A stretch of DNA of 6,424 nucleotides from Nitrosopumilaceae archaeon (GTDB lineage: Archaea > Thermoproteota > Nitrososphaeria > Nitrososphaerales > Nitrosopumilaceae), in assembly GCA_021296165.1 (NCBI GenBank), contig JAGWAW010000137.1, positions 1-6,424 on the forward strand, in the 5' to 3' direction. Below, piece after piece: positions 1 through 6,297 of the stretch; positions within the stretch are counted from its first letter, which is position 1, and every line of letters starts with the position of its first letter. The notes under the pieces were generated by a model. It searched no databases. It had not been told where the DNA came from and saw nothing but the letters and a program-made list of their open reading frames with translations. Both the position numbers and the translations under genes were made by a program.

Positions 1-204
1 GTCCCGAGGCGGGTGATTGGGTGATCATGCCCGTCGAGTCATCCCGAGTTTTTCCATTCTTTTTGGCCAATACTATGCGCAACCTCGTGGAGAGCGGTTT
101 TTCGTCACTCAAGGACAGGTTCCGCGACCACATACGCTCTGACGCCGCGCATGCAGGCGCGCGAGCTGGCGCTGATGTCCATCTGCCACAACATCTTCCA
201 TTAG
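1..204 (+). pseudogene. C-terminal remnant of a DDE transposase (frameshifted)
   Basis: The reading frame at positions 3 to about 140 encodes a segment with NLVESGFSSLKDRF at about 81-122. This matches the end of IS4/IS5-like DDE transposases, in which the third catalytic acid is a Glu followed six residues later by Lys or Arg. Here that Glu is at 90-92 and the Lys at 111-113. The frame then runs off, but frame 1 continues the protein plausibly from 142 (TPRMQARELALMSICHNIFH) to a TAG at 202-204. Removing one base near 141 joins the halves. Only the C-terminal part lies in the window and the residues before about 75 look less convincing, so the copy may already be damaged upstream. I infer an inactive insertion-sequence fragment. 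The exact family and its terminal repeats cannot be named from this piece. Confidence 0.55.
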
Positions 205-458
205 GGATCAAAAACGGGTCCCCAAATGGGCACGGGCGGGGGGGCCTGCGCACCCCCGGCCACATCTCTACGTATGCGGGCATGGCTGTCTTATGGTCGG
301 TCCAAACTGGTGGCTTGGCGGCCAAAACCGGCCCCCGATCCGCTAAAATGCGGCCCGGCTTGGCATCTTGGGAGAACATGAGCCTGGCCGGGCCGCCCCT
401 AGGGTGGGCCGCGGATGGCGGGAATATGCCTGTTGGACAACCCCCCCTAACCAGTTAC
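205..458. other. Non-coding stretch with inverted repeats upstream of the MNT gene
   Basis: No convincing coding sequence is seen here: open frames exist but their translations look like GC-rich noise. The stretch contains a G5/C5 hairpin (240-244 with 253-257), a perfect 10-bp inverted repeat (350-359 with 387-396) and an imperfect 20-bp palindrome (391-410, 16 of 20 positions symmetric). It may hold the end of the insertion sequence whose transposase tail stops at 204, but no target duplication was recognised. Confidence 0.5.
350..396. repeat. 10-bp perfect inverted repeat, 27-nt spacer
   Basis: GCGGCCCGGC at 350-359 is the exact reverse complement of GCCGGGCCGC at 387-396. It could form a stem with a 27-nt loop. 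It lies between the transposase remnant and the MNT promoter. Function is unknown: an insertion-sequence end, a transcript hairpin or a protein site are all possible. GC-only repeats of this size can also arise by chance in this base composition. Confidence 0.5.
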
Positions 459-459
459 C

Positions 460-468
460 TTTTTTATT
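460..468 (+). promoter_or_regulatory. Archaeal TATA-like box for the HEPN/MNT cassette
   Basis: The AT-only run TTTTTTATT stands out in a GC-rich background. Its centre is about 26 nt before the ATG at 490. In archaea transcription starts about 25 nt after the TATA centre, so the mRNA would begin at or very near the start codon, as in leaderless genes. No Shine-Dalgarno sequence precedes the ATG, which agrees. This box is the main reason for choosing the start at 490. Confidence 0.6.
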
Positions 469-489
469 CTGTCAAGCGTCACGCATACC

Positions 490-879
490 ATGGGCGTCTC
501 GGCTGCCGGCACGGAGCGCGCAGCGGGATCCACACGATATGTCCTCCCAGAAGCATCCACATTCGGCCACACCCCAGAGTCGGTCATCCGGCGCATGACG
601 GAGATAATCATCAAGCAGTTCGACCCCATATCGATAATACTGTTCGGGTCAGTGGCCCGCGGTAGTGCGGACAGCCGCAGCGACATAGACCTACTGGTCA
701 TCATGCCCGAGGGGACCGACGAGCAGGAGATGCAGATTAAGATCCGTACCGCCCTGCATCATTCGCCAATAGCCAAAGATGTCTTGGTTAACACGCAGGA
801 CAGGTTTGACAGGTATGCCAAGCTGCCGGGCACGGTCCAGCGGGCGGCTCTCAGTGAGGGGGTGAGGCTTCATGGATGA
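490..879 (+). CDS. MNT-type minimal nucleotidyltransferase (HEPN/MNT antitoxin)
   Basis: The 129-aa protein has the nucleotidyltransferase signature GSVARG at residues 53-58, followed by SDIDLLV at 64-70. D65 and D67 are the two metal-binding acids. KDVLV at 96-100 supplies the expected third acid, D97. A helix at about 29-43 before the IILFGS strand is also typical. Proteins of this MNT family partner HEPN proteins; in studied pairs MNT is the antitoxin and transfers AMP to the HEPN toxin. Whether this one does so is inference. The start at 490 fits the TATA box at 460-468; an internal ATG at 595 would cut off the first helix. Residues 1-28 look unrelated to the family and may be a disordered extension. 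The gene overlaps the HEPN gene by 8 nt, implying one transcript and coupled translation. Confidence 0.85.
   Translation: MGVSAAGTERAAGSTRYVLPEASTFGHTPESVIRRMTEIIIKQFDPISIILFGSVARGSADSRSDIDLLVIMPEGTDEQEMQIKIRTALHHSPIAKDVLVNTQDRFDRYAKLPGTVQRAALSEGVRLHG
858..868 (+). promoter_or_regulatory. Possible Shine-Dalgarno site for the HEPN gene
   Basis: The purine-rich GGGGGTGAGG-type stretch lies inside the end of the MNT gene, a few bases before the HEPN ATG at 872. It can pair partly with the archaeal 16S rRNA 3' end (CACCUCC). An internal gene of a leaderless transcript needs such a site or translational coupling, so it fits the 8-nt overlap. Confidence 0.4.
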
Positions 880-1270
880 TTTGGCATCATACGCCTCGGT
901 GTTTTTGCAAAACGCCGAAGACGATCTGCGTTCAGCGGCACAGGCGTCGTCTGCCGAACGGTACGATGTCCGCAATCGCGCCTATAATTCACAACAGGCA
1001 GCCGAGAAGGCCCTGAAGGCCGCACTGGCGCTGACCGGTGTAAACTTTGACCGCACGCATGACTTGAACCAGCTCTGCGGCGGCCTGCCGCCAGACTGGG
1101 GCATCACCTGGCCGCCTTCGGATCTTGCCAGATTGACGAACATGGTGGCGACCGCCAGATACGGCAACGGCGGAACGGCCCCCAGCAAGTCCGATGCGGA
1201 TTGGGCGTTTGGCATCGCCTCGGACATAGTCGGCGCCATTCGTACCGGGGCGGCGCGCCGCGGAATCTGA
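872..1270 (+). CDS. HEPN-domain protein (putative toxin of HEPN/MNT pair)
   Basis: The 132-aa, mainly helical protein has HEPN hallmarks in order: an N-terminal helix with FLQNAEDDL (11-19), the central helix YNSQQAAEKALKAAL (38-52), RTHDLNQL at 61-68, and ARYGNG (95-100) where family members often have an RY motif. HEPN partners of MNT proteins are commonly ribosome-independent RNases with an RX4-6H motif. Here the only histidine is H63 and no arginine lies 5 to 7 residues before it (56-58 are G, V, N), so that catalytic motif is absent. It belongs with the HEPN proteins recognised by THDL and RY, whose activity is less clear. It overlaps the MNT gene and ends before an inverted repeat. A toxin role is inferred from gene order only. 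Confidence 0.82.
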   Translation: MDDLASYASVFLQNAEDDLRSAAQASSAERYDVRNRAYNSQQAAEKALKAALALTGVNFDRTHDLNQLCGGLPPDWGITWPPSDLARLTNMVATARYGNGGTAPSKSDADWAFGIASDIVGAIRTGAARRGI

Positions 1271-1305
1271 CGCCGGCGCAATGTGCGTTGACACAATACG
1301 TAATC

Positions 1306-1379
1306 GAGGCAAGTAGCATCCTGCAATGATGCCTGCAAATCATAGGGCAATGGTCGTGCGGCTTGATCCTACTTGCCTC
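1306..1379. repeat. Long inverted repeat: 15-bp arms, 44-nt spacer
   Basis: The arm at 1306-1320 (GAGGCAAGTAGCATC) pairs with 1365-1379 (GATCCTACTTGCCTC). The outer 11 bp are perfect, then one mismatch, then 3 more pairs. The spacer contains a smaller inverted repeat, ATGAT (1326-1330) with ATCAT (1338-1342). The arms are far less GC-biased than the surroundings, so chance pairing is less likely. The whole 74-nt unit resembles a miniature element with terminal inverted repeats or a structured RNA. No target-site duplication was recognised. It is not a tRNA: the helix runs past the 7-bp acceptor length and no T-loop consensus is present. Confidence 0.6.
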
Positions 1380-1402
1380 CGATACAATCCACAACACATA
1401 CG

Positions 1403-1421
1403 GAGGACATTTAGATCCTCC
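1403..1421. repeat. Short inverted repeat GGAGGA/TCCTCC
   Basis: GGAGGA at about 1403-1408 is the reverse complement of TCCTCC at 1416-1421, with an AT-rich spacer of 7 nt. It sits just at the point where the start-less frame opens. It may be a small hairpin or a protein site; it could be coincidental. Confidence 0.3.
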
Positions 1422-1651
1422 CAATATTCAAAACCCGGTGCCGCAGCACGGCGCTTCGGCAGTCGGGGGGCCCCGCTAGAGGGAGACCGATCTGCAACAA
1501 AGAGTTTTCGGAGCTATGGGCAGCCAAGACCCGCTGGACGCCGATCAAGGCGGACCGTCCCAACGAGGTCTGGGAGACGGACCACACATTATGTCTGAAG
1601 TACGTCCCGCCGGACGAGTTTCCGGCATCATGGGAGGCGAGGCATAAATGA
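1415..1651 (+). pseudogene. Start-less open frame, possible gene remnant
   Basis: A frame opens after the TAG at 1412-1414 and runs 78 codons to TGA at 1649-1651 without any ATG or GTG. From about 1484 the translation reads like real protein: GRPICNKEFSELWAAKTRW, then ADRPNEVWETDHTLCLKYV and PPDEFPASWEARHK. Codons ending in G or C predominate, as in neighbouring genes. The PNEVWETDHT stretch is loosely like the first-Asp region of integrase-fold transposases (rve type, PNE-W-xDHT), but the rest gives no support, so I do not assign it. It may be a truncated gene whose 5' end was lost near the inverted repeat at 1306-1379. It is convergent with the SWIM gene. Confidence 0.35.
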
Positions 1652-1666
1652 GGGGTCAGAGCCTGC

Positions 1667-1681
1667 AAAATCGTGCTAAAA
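1667..1681 (-). terminator. Possible T-run terminator of the SNF2-SWIM operon
   Basis: Read on the - strand, two T4 runs (1681-1678 and 1670-1667) follow the SWIM stop at 1707 by 25 to 40 nt. Archaeal transcription often stops at T-rich tracts without a hairpin. The runs are short, so support is weak. Confidence 0.25.
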
Positions 1682-1706
1682 GCGGTCTCCTTTTCCGGGG
1701 CCCAGA

Positions 1707-2853
1707 TCACTTTTTCGCGGCGTTGTTCGGGGAACCCTTCCCGTCCAGACCATCCCGTATCCCCAGGTACGCGTTGGCCCCAGTCAGCGAGGCCTTGCTG
1801 TATATCTCCTCCATCAGCGGAATGAACGCCTCCTCGCCGCGCCACATCGGAAAGCGGCCCAGCGTTTTGATGAGCGCCGCCGGCTCGGCCGGCGCGGGCG
1901 CCGACTCGTACGAGTCATCATCCGATCCCCGGCGGCCCCAGAACTCGCTCGGGTCCGAGGGAAGCTGCGCCGCCCCGCCGGCATCTCCCGCCGGCCCGAA
2001 ATCCCCGATGTGGAATCCGGGCTCCAGGCCGCCCAGCACCGAAATGCGCCCGGCCCGCATCCAGGCGGAACTCCGCCGGCAGGTCAGACATCGGAAGGCC
2101 CGGGGTGGCGGGGTCGGGATCTGGCTCCGGGGGCCGTCCCCCCAACAGCATGCCCCGCAGGGCGCCCCAGCCAATGGTATGGATGGGGTATGTCTTGGGG
2201 AGCCGCCTCGGGGGCGGTCCTGCACCCGTATCGGGCGGTATGGCACCGGGGGCCGCGCCGGGTTTGGAGCCGGGCCACAGCATGTTCAGGAGATCGTTGC
2301 GGTCCACCCCCCGGATCCTCATATACAGGAGGGGGTCCCGGTCAAACTCCTCGGCCAGTATATAGCTCACCGCCACCACGTGCTTGCAAAAGTCCGACCA
2401 TTCGTTGCACGTGCAGGACACCCTCACCTCCCTGCCCGTTGGAAAGAGCGGCGCCCCCCGGTTGGCCATCTCCGCCCCCATACCCTCCGGCATATATCCG
2501 GCCAGAAGGTTTGCGGCGTATATGGGCCGCTCCCCGAGCAGCCGGGCAACCTTCTCCCGGTAGCCGTCCGGCGTCATTATATCCATGCTCATGTGGTACG
2601 GCTGTTTCGCCGAGCCCTGCACCACCCCGGCCACCCGCCCCCGCTCCACCGCCACCGACAGCACCTGGCCCTGGCGCGCGTAGGTCCGGCCGCGGGCAAA
2701 CGGGCCGTACGAGTGGGCGCCCTCCAGAGCACGGATCCACCCCTTGGCCAGCCAGCCTTGGCCCAGCTCGCCGCGCTTGGCCCGAACCTTTATGCCGTTC
2801 TTCACCTTTTTGGGGCCGGGGCGCCTGCGCCTCCGATATCTGTAATAGTACAT
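1707..2853 (-). CDS. SWIM zinc-finger protein, SNF2 partner (frameshift near 2052)
   Basis: The restored protein is about 381 aa. After a basic N-terminus (residues 1-28, a run of Arg and Lys) come family-typical segments: GWLAKGWIRALE (33-44), FARGRTYARQGQVL (52-65) and VVQGS (77-81). The SWIM zinc site CxCx6CxH follows at C147, C149, C156 and H158. SWIM domains bind DNA or proteins, and this type is encoded beside SNF2 ATPases. The frame entered at the ATG (2853) stops at 1918, but the family C-terminus, with DPSEFWGRRG and ALIKTLGRFPMWRGEEAF then LMEEIYSKAS, lies one base over and ends with TGA at 1707-1709. Deleting one G of the CGGGC run near 2052-2056 yields FRLDAAGRISVLGG and a continuous gene. 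It starts one nt after the SNF2 stop (TAGCATG), so translation is probably coupled. Residues 195-250 are Pro/Gly-rich, likely a linker. Confidence 0.82.
2049..2060 (-). other. Frameshift site in the SWIM gene
   Basis: Coding quality moves from one frame to the next here. Upstream, DLPAEFRLDAG is in the frame of the start; downstream, RISVLGGLEPGFHIGDFG is in the +1 frame. The - strand has two G3 runs (2056-2054 and 2051-2049), so a single extra G in either explains the shift. No known slippery motif is evident. A sequencing error, a recent mutation or +1 recoding would all look the same. Confidence 0.7.
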
Positions 2854-2854
2854 G

Positions 2855-5800
2855 CTATACCCCCGCCGCCTCCCGGCTCAGGGCCAGCACCCTCCTGAGG
2901 TCGTCGTTGGACATCTCCGTCAGCCAGCCCTCGCCGGTGCCCACCACCTGCTCGGCCACAAGCCTCTTGCCCTCTATCATCTGGTCTATCTTCTCCTCCA
3001 GCGTCCCCACGCAGACCAGCTTGTGGACCTGGACGTTCCGCCGCTGGCCTATCCGGAAGGCCCGGTCGGTGGCCTGGCTCTCGACGGCGGGGTTCCACCA
3101 GCGGTCAAAGTGGAAGACGTGGTTGGCCGAGGTGAGGTTCAGCCCGGTGCCCCCCGCCTTCAGGGACAGCACGAATATGGGCGGCCCCCCATCTCCCTGA
3201 AAGCGCTCCACCATCGCGTCGCGCCGGCCCTTGGGCACGCCGCCGTGCAGGAAGAGCACCTCGCACCCGAACCGCTCCTGCAGGTGGCGCTGGAGCATTC
3301 CCCCCATCACGGCAAACTGGCTGAAGACCAGCGCCCGGTCCCCCACCTCCAGCACCTCCTCGAGCATCTCGGTCAGCCGGGCCAGCTTGCCGGAGCGGTT
3401 GGGTATGGCCGAGTTGTCGCCCAGAAACTGCGCAGGATGGTTGCACACCTGCTTGAGCCGGGAGAGCGTGCCCAGTATTACGCCCTTTCTCTTGATGCCC
3501 GCCGCGGATCCCAGGGCCTCCTCGGTCTCCTTTAGTATGGAGGCGTACAGGGACGCCTGCTCCCGGGTCAGCGGGCAAAAGACCTTCATCTCCATCTTTT
3601 CGGGGAGGTCTGATATGATGTCCCTGTCGGTCTTGAGCCTCCGCAGTATGAATGGGCCGGTGGCCCTCTTGAGCCGCTGCGTCGCGCCGCTGTCCTTCTC
3701 GGCCTGGACCGGAACCAGAAAGTTGCTCTTGAACTGCCCCTGCGTCCCCAAAAAGCCGGGGTTCAGAAACTCCATTATCGACCACAGGTCGCCCAGGTGG
3801 TTCTCCACCGGCGTCCCGGTCAGGGCAAAGCGGTAGTCGGCCTCCAGCATGCGGGCGGCCTCCGACTGCTTGGCCCGGGGGTTCTTTATGTTCTGGGCCT
3901 CGTCCAGCACCACCCCGCGCCACGGAATCCCGGCCAGGAGCCCGGCATCGCGCTGCGCCAGCCCATAACTGGTGACCACCATGGCGTGTTCTCCGGCGGC
4001 GTCCCTGAATCTCTCGCCCCGCATCCGGTCGGGGCCGTGGTGGACCATCACCGGGAGCCCGGGGACGAAGCGGGCGGCCTCCCTCTGCCAGTTGTTCATC
4101 ACCGAGGTGGGGCAGACCAGCAGGGCGGGCCTCCGGCTGGAGGGCCAGTCGCGCTGTATATGCGCCAGTACCTGTATGGTCTTGCCCAGGCCCATGTCGT
4201 CGGCCAGGCAACCCCCCAGCCCCCACTGCCCCAGAAACGCGAGCCACGAGTAGCCGCGGATCTGGTACGGCCGCAGCGTGCCGGAGAACCCCTCCGGCTG
4301 CTCCAGCTCCTCGAACCCCTTGCCGTCCAGCTTCTCCAGCATCTCGGCCACGCGCCCGCTGGCCCTGACGCCGCCAAAGTCCAGCCCGGGGGGCATGGCG
4401 GCGCCCAGCGCCGTCCGGATCACGTCGCGGAACGTGGCCTGGCGCGGGCCCTTCCTCAAAAAGTCGATCGCCGACTGGATCTCCGCGGAGTTTGCCTCCA
4501 CCCACTGTCCGCGGACCCGGACCAGCGGCGCCTTTGCCAGGGCGAGCTCCTCCAGCTCCTCCAGCGTCATGGTCTGGTCCCCCAGGGCCGCCTCCCAGTC
4601 GAACGACACTATGGTGTCCAGCGACAGGATGCCGCCTGGGGTGCTGAAGGCCCCGGCGCCGGCCCGCGCCGCCAGCCGGGGCTTTGTATCCCCGCGGCCC
4701 CACCAGGCCGGAAGCATCACCGTATAGCCGGCCTGCCGCAGGGCCGCGGCCTCCCCGGTCAGGAACCGGTGGGCGCCCTCCACGTCTATGGTGTGGCCCC
4801 CCATGTCGCCGCCATCCAGGCCGGCGGCTATGCTCGGCGATATTCGGGAGGCCCGCCCCAGCGATACCAGAAGAAACTCCCTCGCGGCGGTGTCGCTCGT
4901 CCCAAACGCCTGGGCGGCGCCGCCCTCCCACACCTTGTCGGCGGGGACCATGAGGCTGGGGTCCTGGCGGGACCGGAGCAGGTAGCGGATGCGCCAGGCG
5001 CCCGACTCCCCGTCCGCCTCGTCGGGCTCCTCCAGGCGTATGCACGTTTGGAGGGGGGAGCCGGCATGGGCGTCGACCGGCCGGCGCCACTCCCTGATGA
5101 CCTCGGCGAGCTCCGGGACGCCGGCGGGCTTGGCGGCCATGTGCCCGGTCATCTTCAGGGCATACATCCACATTTGGTGGGTGCTGGAGAAGCCGCGGCG
5201 GCCCCCCGTCGCGCGGGAGCCGGGGAGGCCCGCGCGCACCAGATGGTCCACCAGTGATGCCACGGCCCGCCGGAGCACCGCGGCCGCCTCCCTCCCGGGC
5301 GGCTCTGTATCGGATGTGGCAAGGGCCCGGGCCGCCGCGGGCATGCGCCCCGCCAACCTTTCGAGCCTCCCGTAGTCGTCCTCGGCGAACACCGGGCTCC
5401 ATATAGCCGCGTACCGGCCCCCGTCGGCCACCAGATCCGGGAGGAACTGCTGCCGGGCCACCTGAAACCCCGCGAGGCGCAGCGCCTCGGCCCAGTACGC
5501 CAGGTCCGCGCCCACCGCCGCCGGGCCCACCGTCCGCTTTCCCATCACCACGCACAGGAGGTCCACAAACTCCCGCACGGTGAGCGGGCGGGCCGGGACC
5601 GACCACGGGGCCACCGACAGGACCTCCGAGGATGTCCCGGCCGCATCGCCGGAAGGGACGGGGCCGGCGGCGCCGGTGGGCAGCCAGGCGGTCACGCTGG
5701 ACATCCTGGACTTGAATTTCAGCCCGGTGCCGCGCAGTCCCTTGTGCTGGCGCCGAAGGGGTGCGGGCTGGCGCCATCCCCCTGCGGCAGGGCGCCGCGG

Positions 5801-5868
5801 CCCTCCCGCGTCGCCTCGCCCCAGAGGTATGGCGTCCCGTCGCAGTCGCCCGCATGGAGCGTGATCAT
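2855..5868 (-). CDS. SNF2-family DNA-dependent ATPase/helicase (5' frameshift near 5742)
   Basis: The restored protein is about 1004 aa. It couples ATP hydrolysis to movement on DNA or remodelling of DNA-protein complexes. The N-terminal half is the accessory region found in SWIM-associated SNF2 proteins, with a DUF3670-like part ending near PLVRVRGQWVEA (W456). The ATPase core has LRPYQIRGYSWL (from about 533), Walker A DDMGLGKT (K563), DEAQ (D656) and LTGTPVEN (683-690). Lobe 2 has VFSQF (848-852), GGTGLNLTSANH and DRAFRIGQ (ends 942). All catalytic motifs look intact. The long frame is open far upstream of 5868 but reads as noise there. The real N-terminus MITLHAGDCDGTPYLWGE with HPFGAST lies in another frame, starts at ATG 5868 behind a TATA box, and joins after one inserted base near 5742. 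If not restored, the first usable ATG is at 5704 (949 aa). It is the first gene of the operon with the SWIM gene. Confidence 0.9.
5739..5745 (-). other. Frameshift site in the SNF2 gene
   Basis: On the - strand the frame starting at 5868 reads GASTRDCAAPG and stops with TGA at 5721-5719. The main frame from here reads GLRGTGLKFKSRMSSVTAW and is open to the end of the gene. One added base in the ACAAGGG stretch (5745-5739), for example a third A, gives GASTKGLRGTGLKFK. A -1 slip after the ACA codon would do the same, but the sequence is not a standard slippery heptamer. Confidence 0.7.
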
Positions 5869-5892
5869 GGGGCGCCGGCGGAGGGGGACCAT

Positions 5893-5899
5893 CTATAAG
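5893..5899 (-). promoter_or_regulatory. TATA box of the SNF2-SWIM operon
   Basis: Read on the - strand, CTTATAG lies in an otherwise GC-rich divergent intergenic region, centred about 28 nt before the ATG at 5868. This is the spacing of an archaeal leaderless promoter and matches that of the MNT gene. No Shine-Dalgarno sequence precedes the ATG. It supports the out-of-frame N-terminus as the true start of the SNF2 gene. Confidence 0.62.
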
Positions 5900-5972
5900 T
5901 CGTGGCGGCCATGTCGGGGGAGCCATAGCACGGGCGCGGCCTGCCCCCGGCCGCCACATCGTCATACGGACC

Positions 5973-6164
5973 ATGGCACGCACCACATATGGACGGCGCC
6001 GGTACGATGGCCACCGTCCGGAGGACCGCCGGGTTTCCAAAGTCCGGATCAGGGCAGTGGCGGGCGAGCTGGAAAAGCTTGACACACATATGAGGGAGAC
6101 TGGGGCCGGCACCCACAGGGAGATCCTGCGCATATGCCGGCGGCCCGACGAGATGCGCCCCTGA
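5973..6164 (+). CDS. Small hypothetical protein, possibly ribbon-helix-helix-like
   Basis: This is a 63-aa open frame with a codon third-position GC bias like that of the real genes here. I recognise no family with certainty. Residues 1-20 are very basic. Residues 23-29 (KVRIRAV) could form a strand, 31-43 (GELEKLDTHMRET) a helix, then a Gly turn, then 47-56 (THREILRICR) a second helix. That strand-helix-helix order, with a TG before an S/T-x-R/E-E-I-L helix, resembles ribbon-helix-helix DNA-binding proteins. The resemblance is inference from pattern only. It is divergent from the SNF2 operon, so a local regulator is conceivable. I see no good TATA box 25-30 nt before 5973, and no other start codon lies in frame immediately upstream. 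It could be non-coding; the opposite strand is open here too but reads as noise. Confidence 0.4.
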   Translation: MARTTYGRRRYDGHRPEDRRVSKVRIRAVAGELEKLDTHMRETGAGTHREILRICRRPDEMRP

Positions 6165-6200
6165 AGTCCAGCAGCGAGATCTCGGCGAACACCGTATAGC

Positions 6201-6239
6201 TGCCGGGCCGGCATTAGACAATACCGGGCGCCGCCCCGG
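6201..6239. repeat. Two GC-rich palindromes in the convergent intergenic stretch
   Basis: TGCCGG at 6201-6206 and CCGGCA at 6208-6213 form a perfect palindrome around one G. CCGGG at 6224-6228 pairs with CCCGG at 6235-6239 around a 6-nt loop. They lie between two convergent gene ends (6164 on + and 6297 on -), where hairpins could shield mRNA 3' ends. Short GC repeats are frequent in this composition, so function is uncertain. Confidence 0.35.
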
Positions 6240-6250
6240 CTAGATGTGGC

Positions 6251-6297
6251 AGGCATGCCATGCATGACACGCGGCGGGGTCCCGGCGGCACATGCCT
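6251..6297. repeat. 7-bp inverted repeat at the 3' end of the partial gene
   Basis: AGGCATG at 6251-6257 is the reverse complement of CATGCCT at 6291-6297. The left arm overlaps the palindrome GGCATGCC (6252-6259). It lies immediately after the stop of the - strand gene and could form a 3' hairpin in its mRNA. Weak evidence. Confidence 0.3.

Noticed and set aside
205..665. Continuation of the + strand frame from the transposase remnant through to 665
   Set aside because: After about 145 the residues lose all transposase character and the frame runs through the MNT promoter and the MNT gene in the wrong phase.
595..879. Alternative MNT start at the internal ATG
   Set aside because: It would remove the first helix of the domain and leave the well-placed TATA box at 460-468 without a gene start.
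1306..1379. tRNA gene suggested by the 74-nt length and pairing ends
   Set aside because: The outer helix extends 11 bp or more, positions for D- and T-arms do not fit and no T-loop consensus is seen.
1648..3200. + strand open frames of 416 and 396 codons antisense to the SWIM gene
   Set aside because: They are Pro/Arg/Ser-rich shadows of the SWIM and SNF2 coding sequence, with no motif.
3797..5257. Long + strand open frame (486 codons) antisense to the SNF2 gene
   Set aside because: It follows from high third-position GC on the opposite strand; the translation has no recognisable domain.
3105..5855. 916-codon open frame on the - strand overlapping the SNF2 gene
   Set aside because: It is a GC-driven shadow frame rich in Gly, Arg and Pro without domain motifs; the SNF2 motifs are in the other frame.
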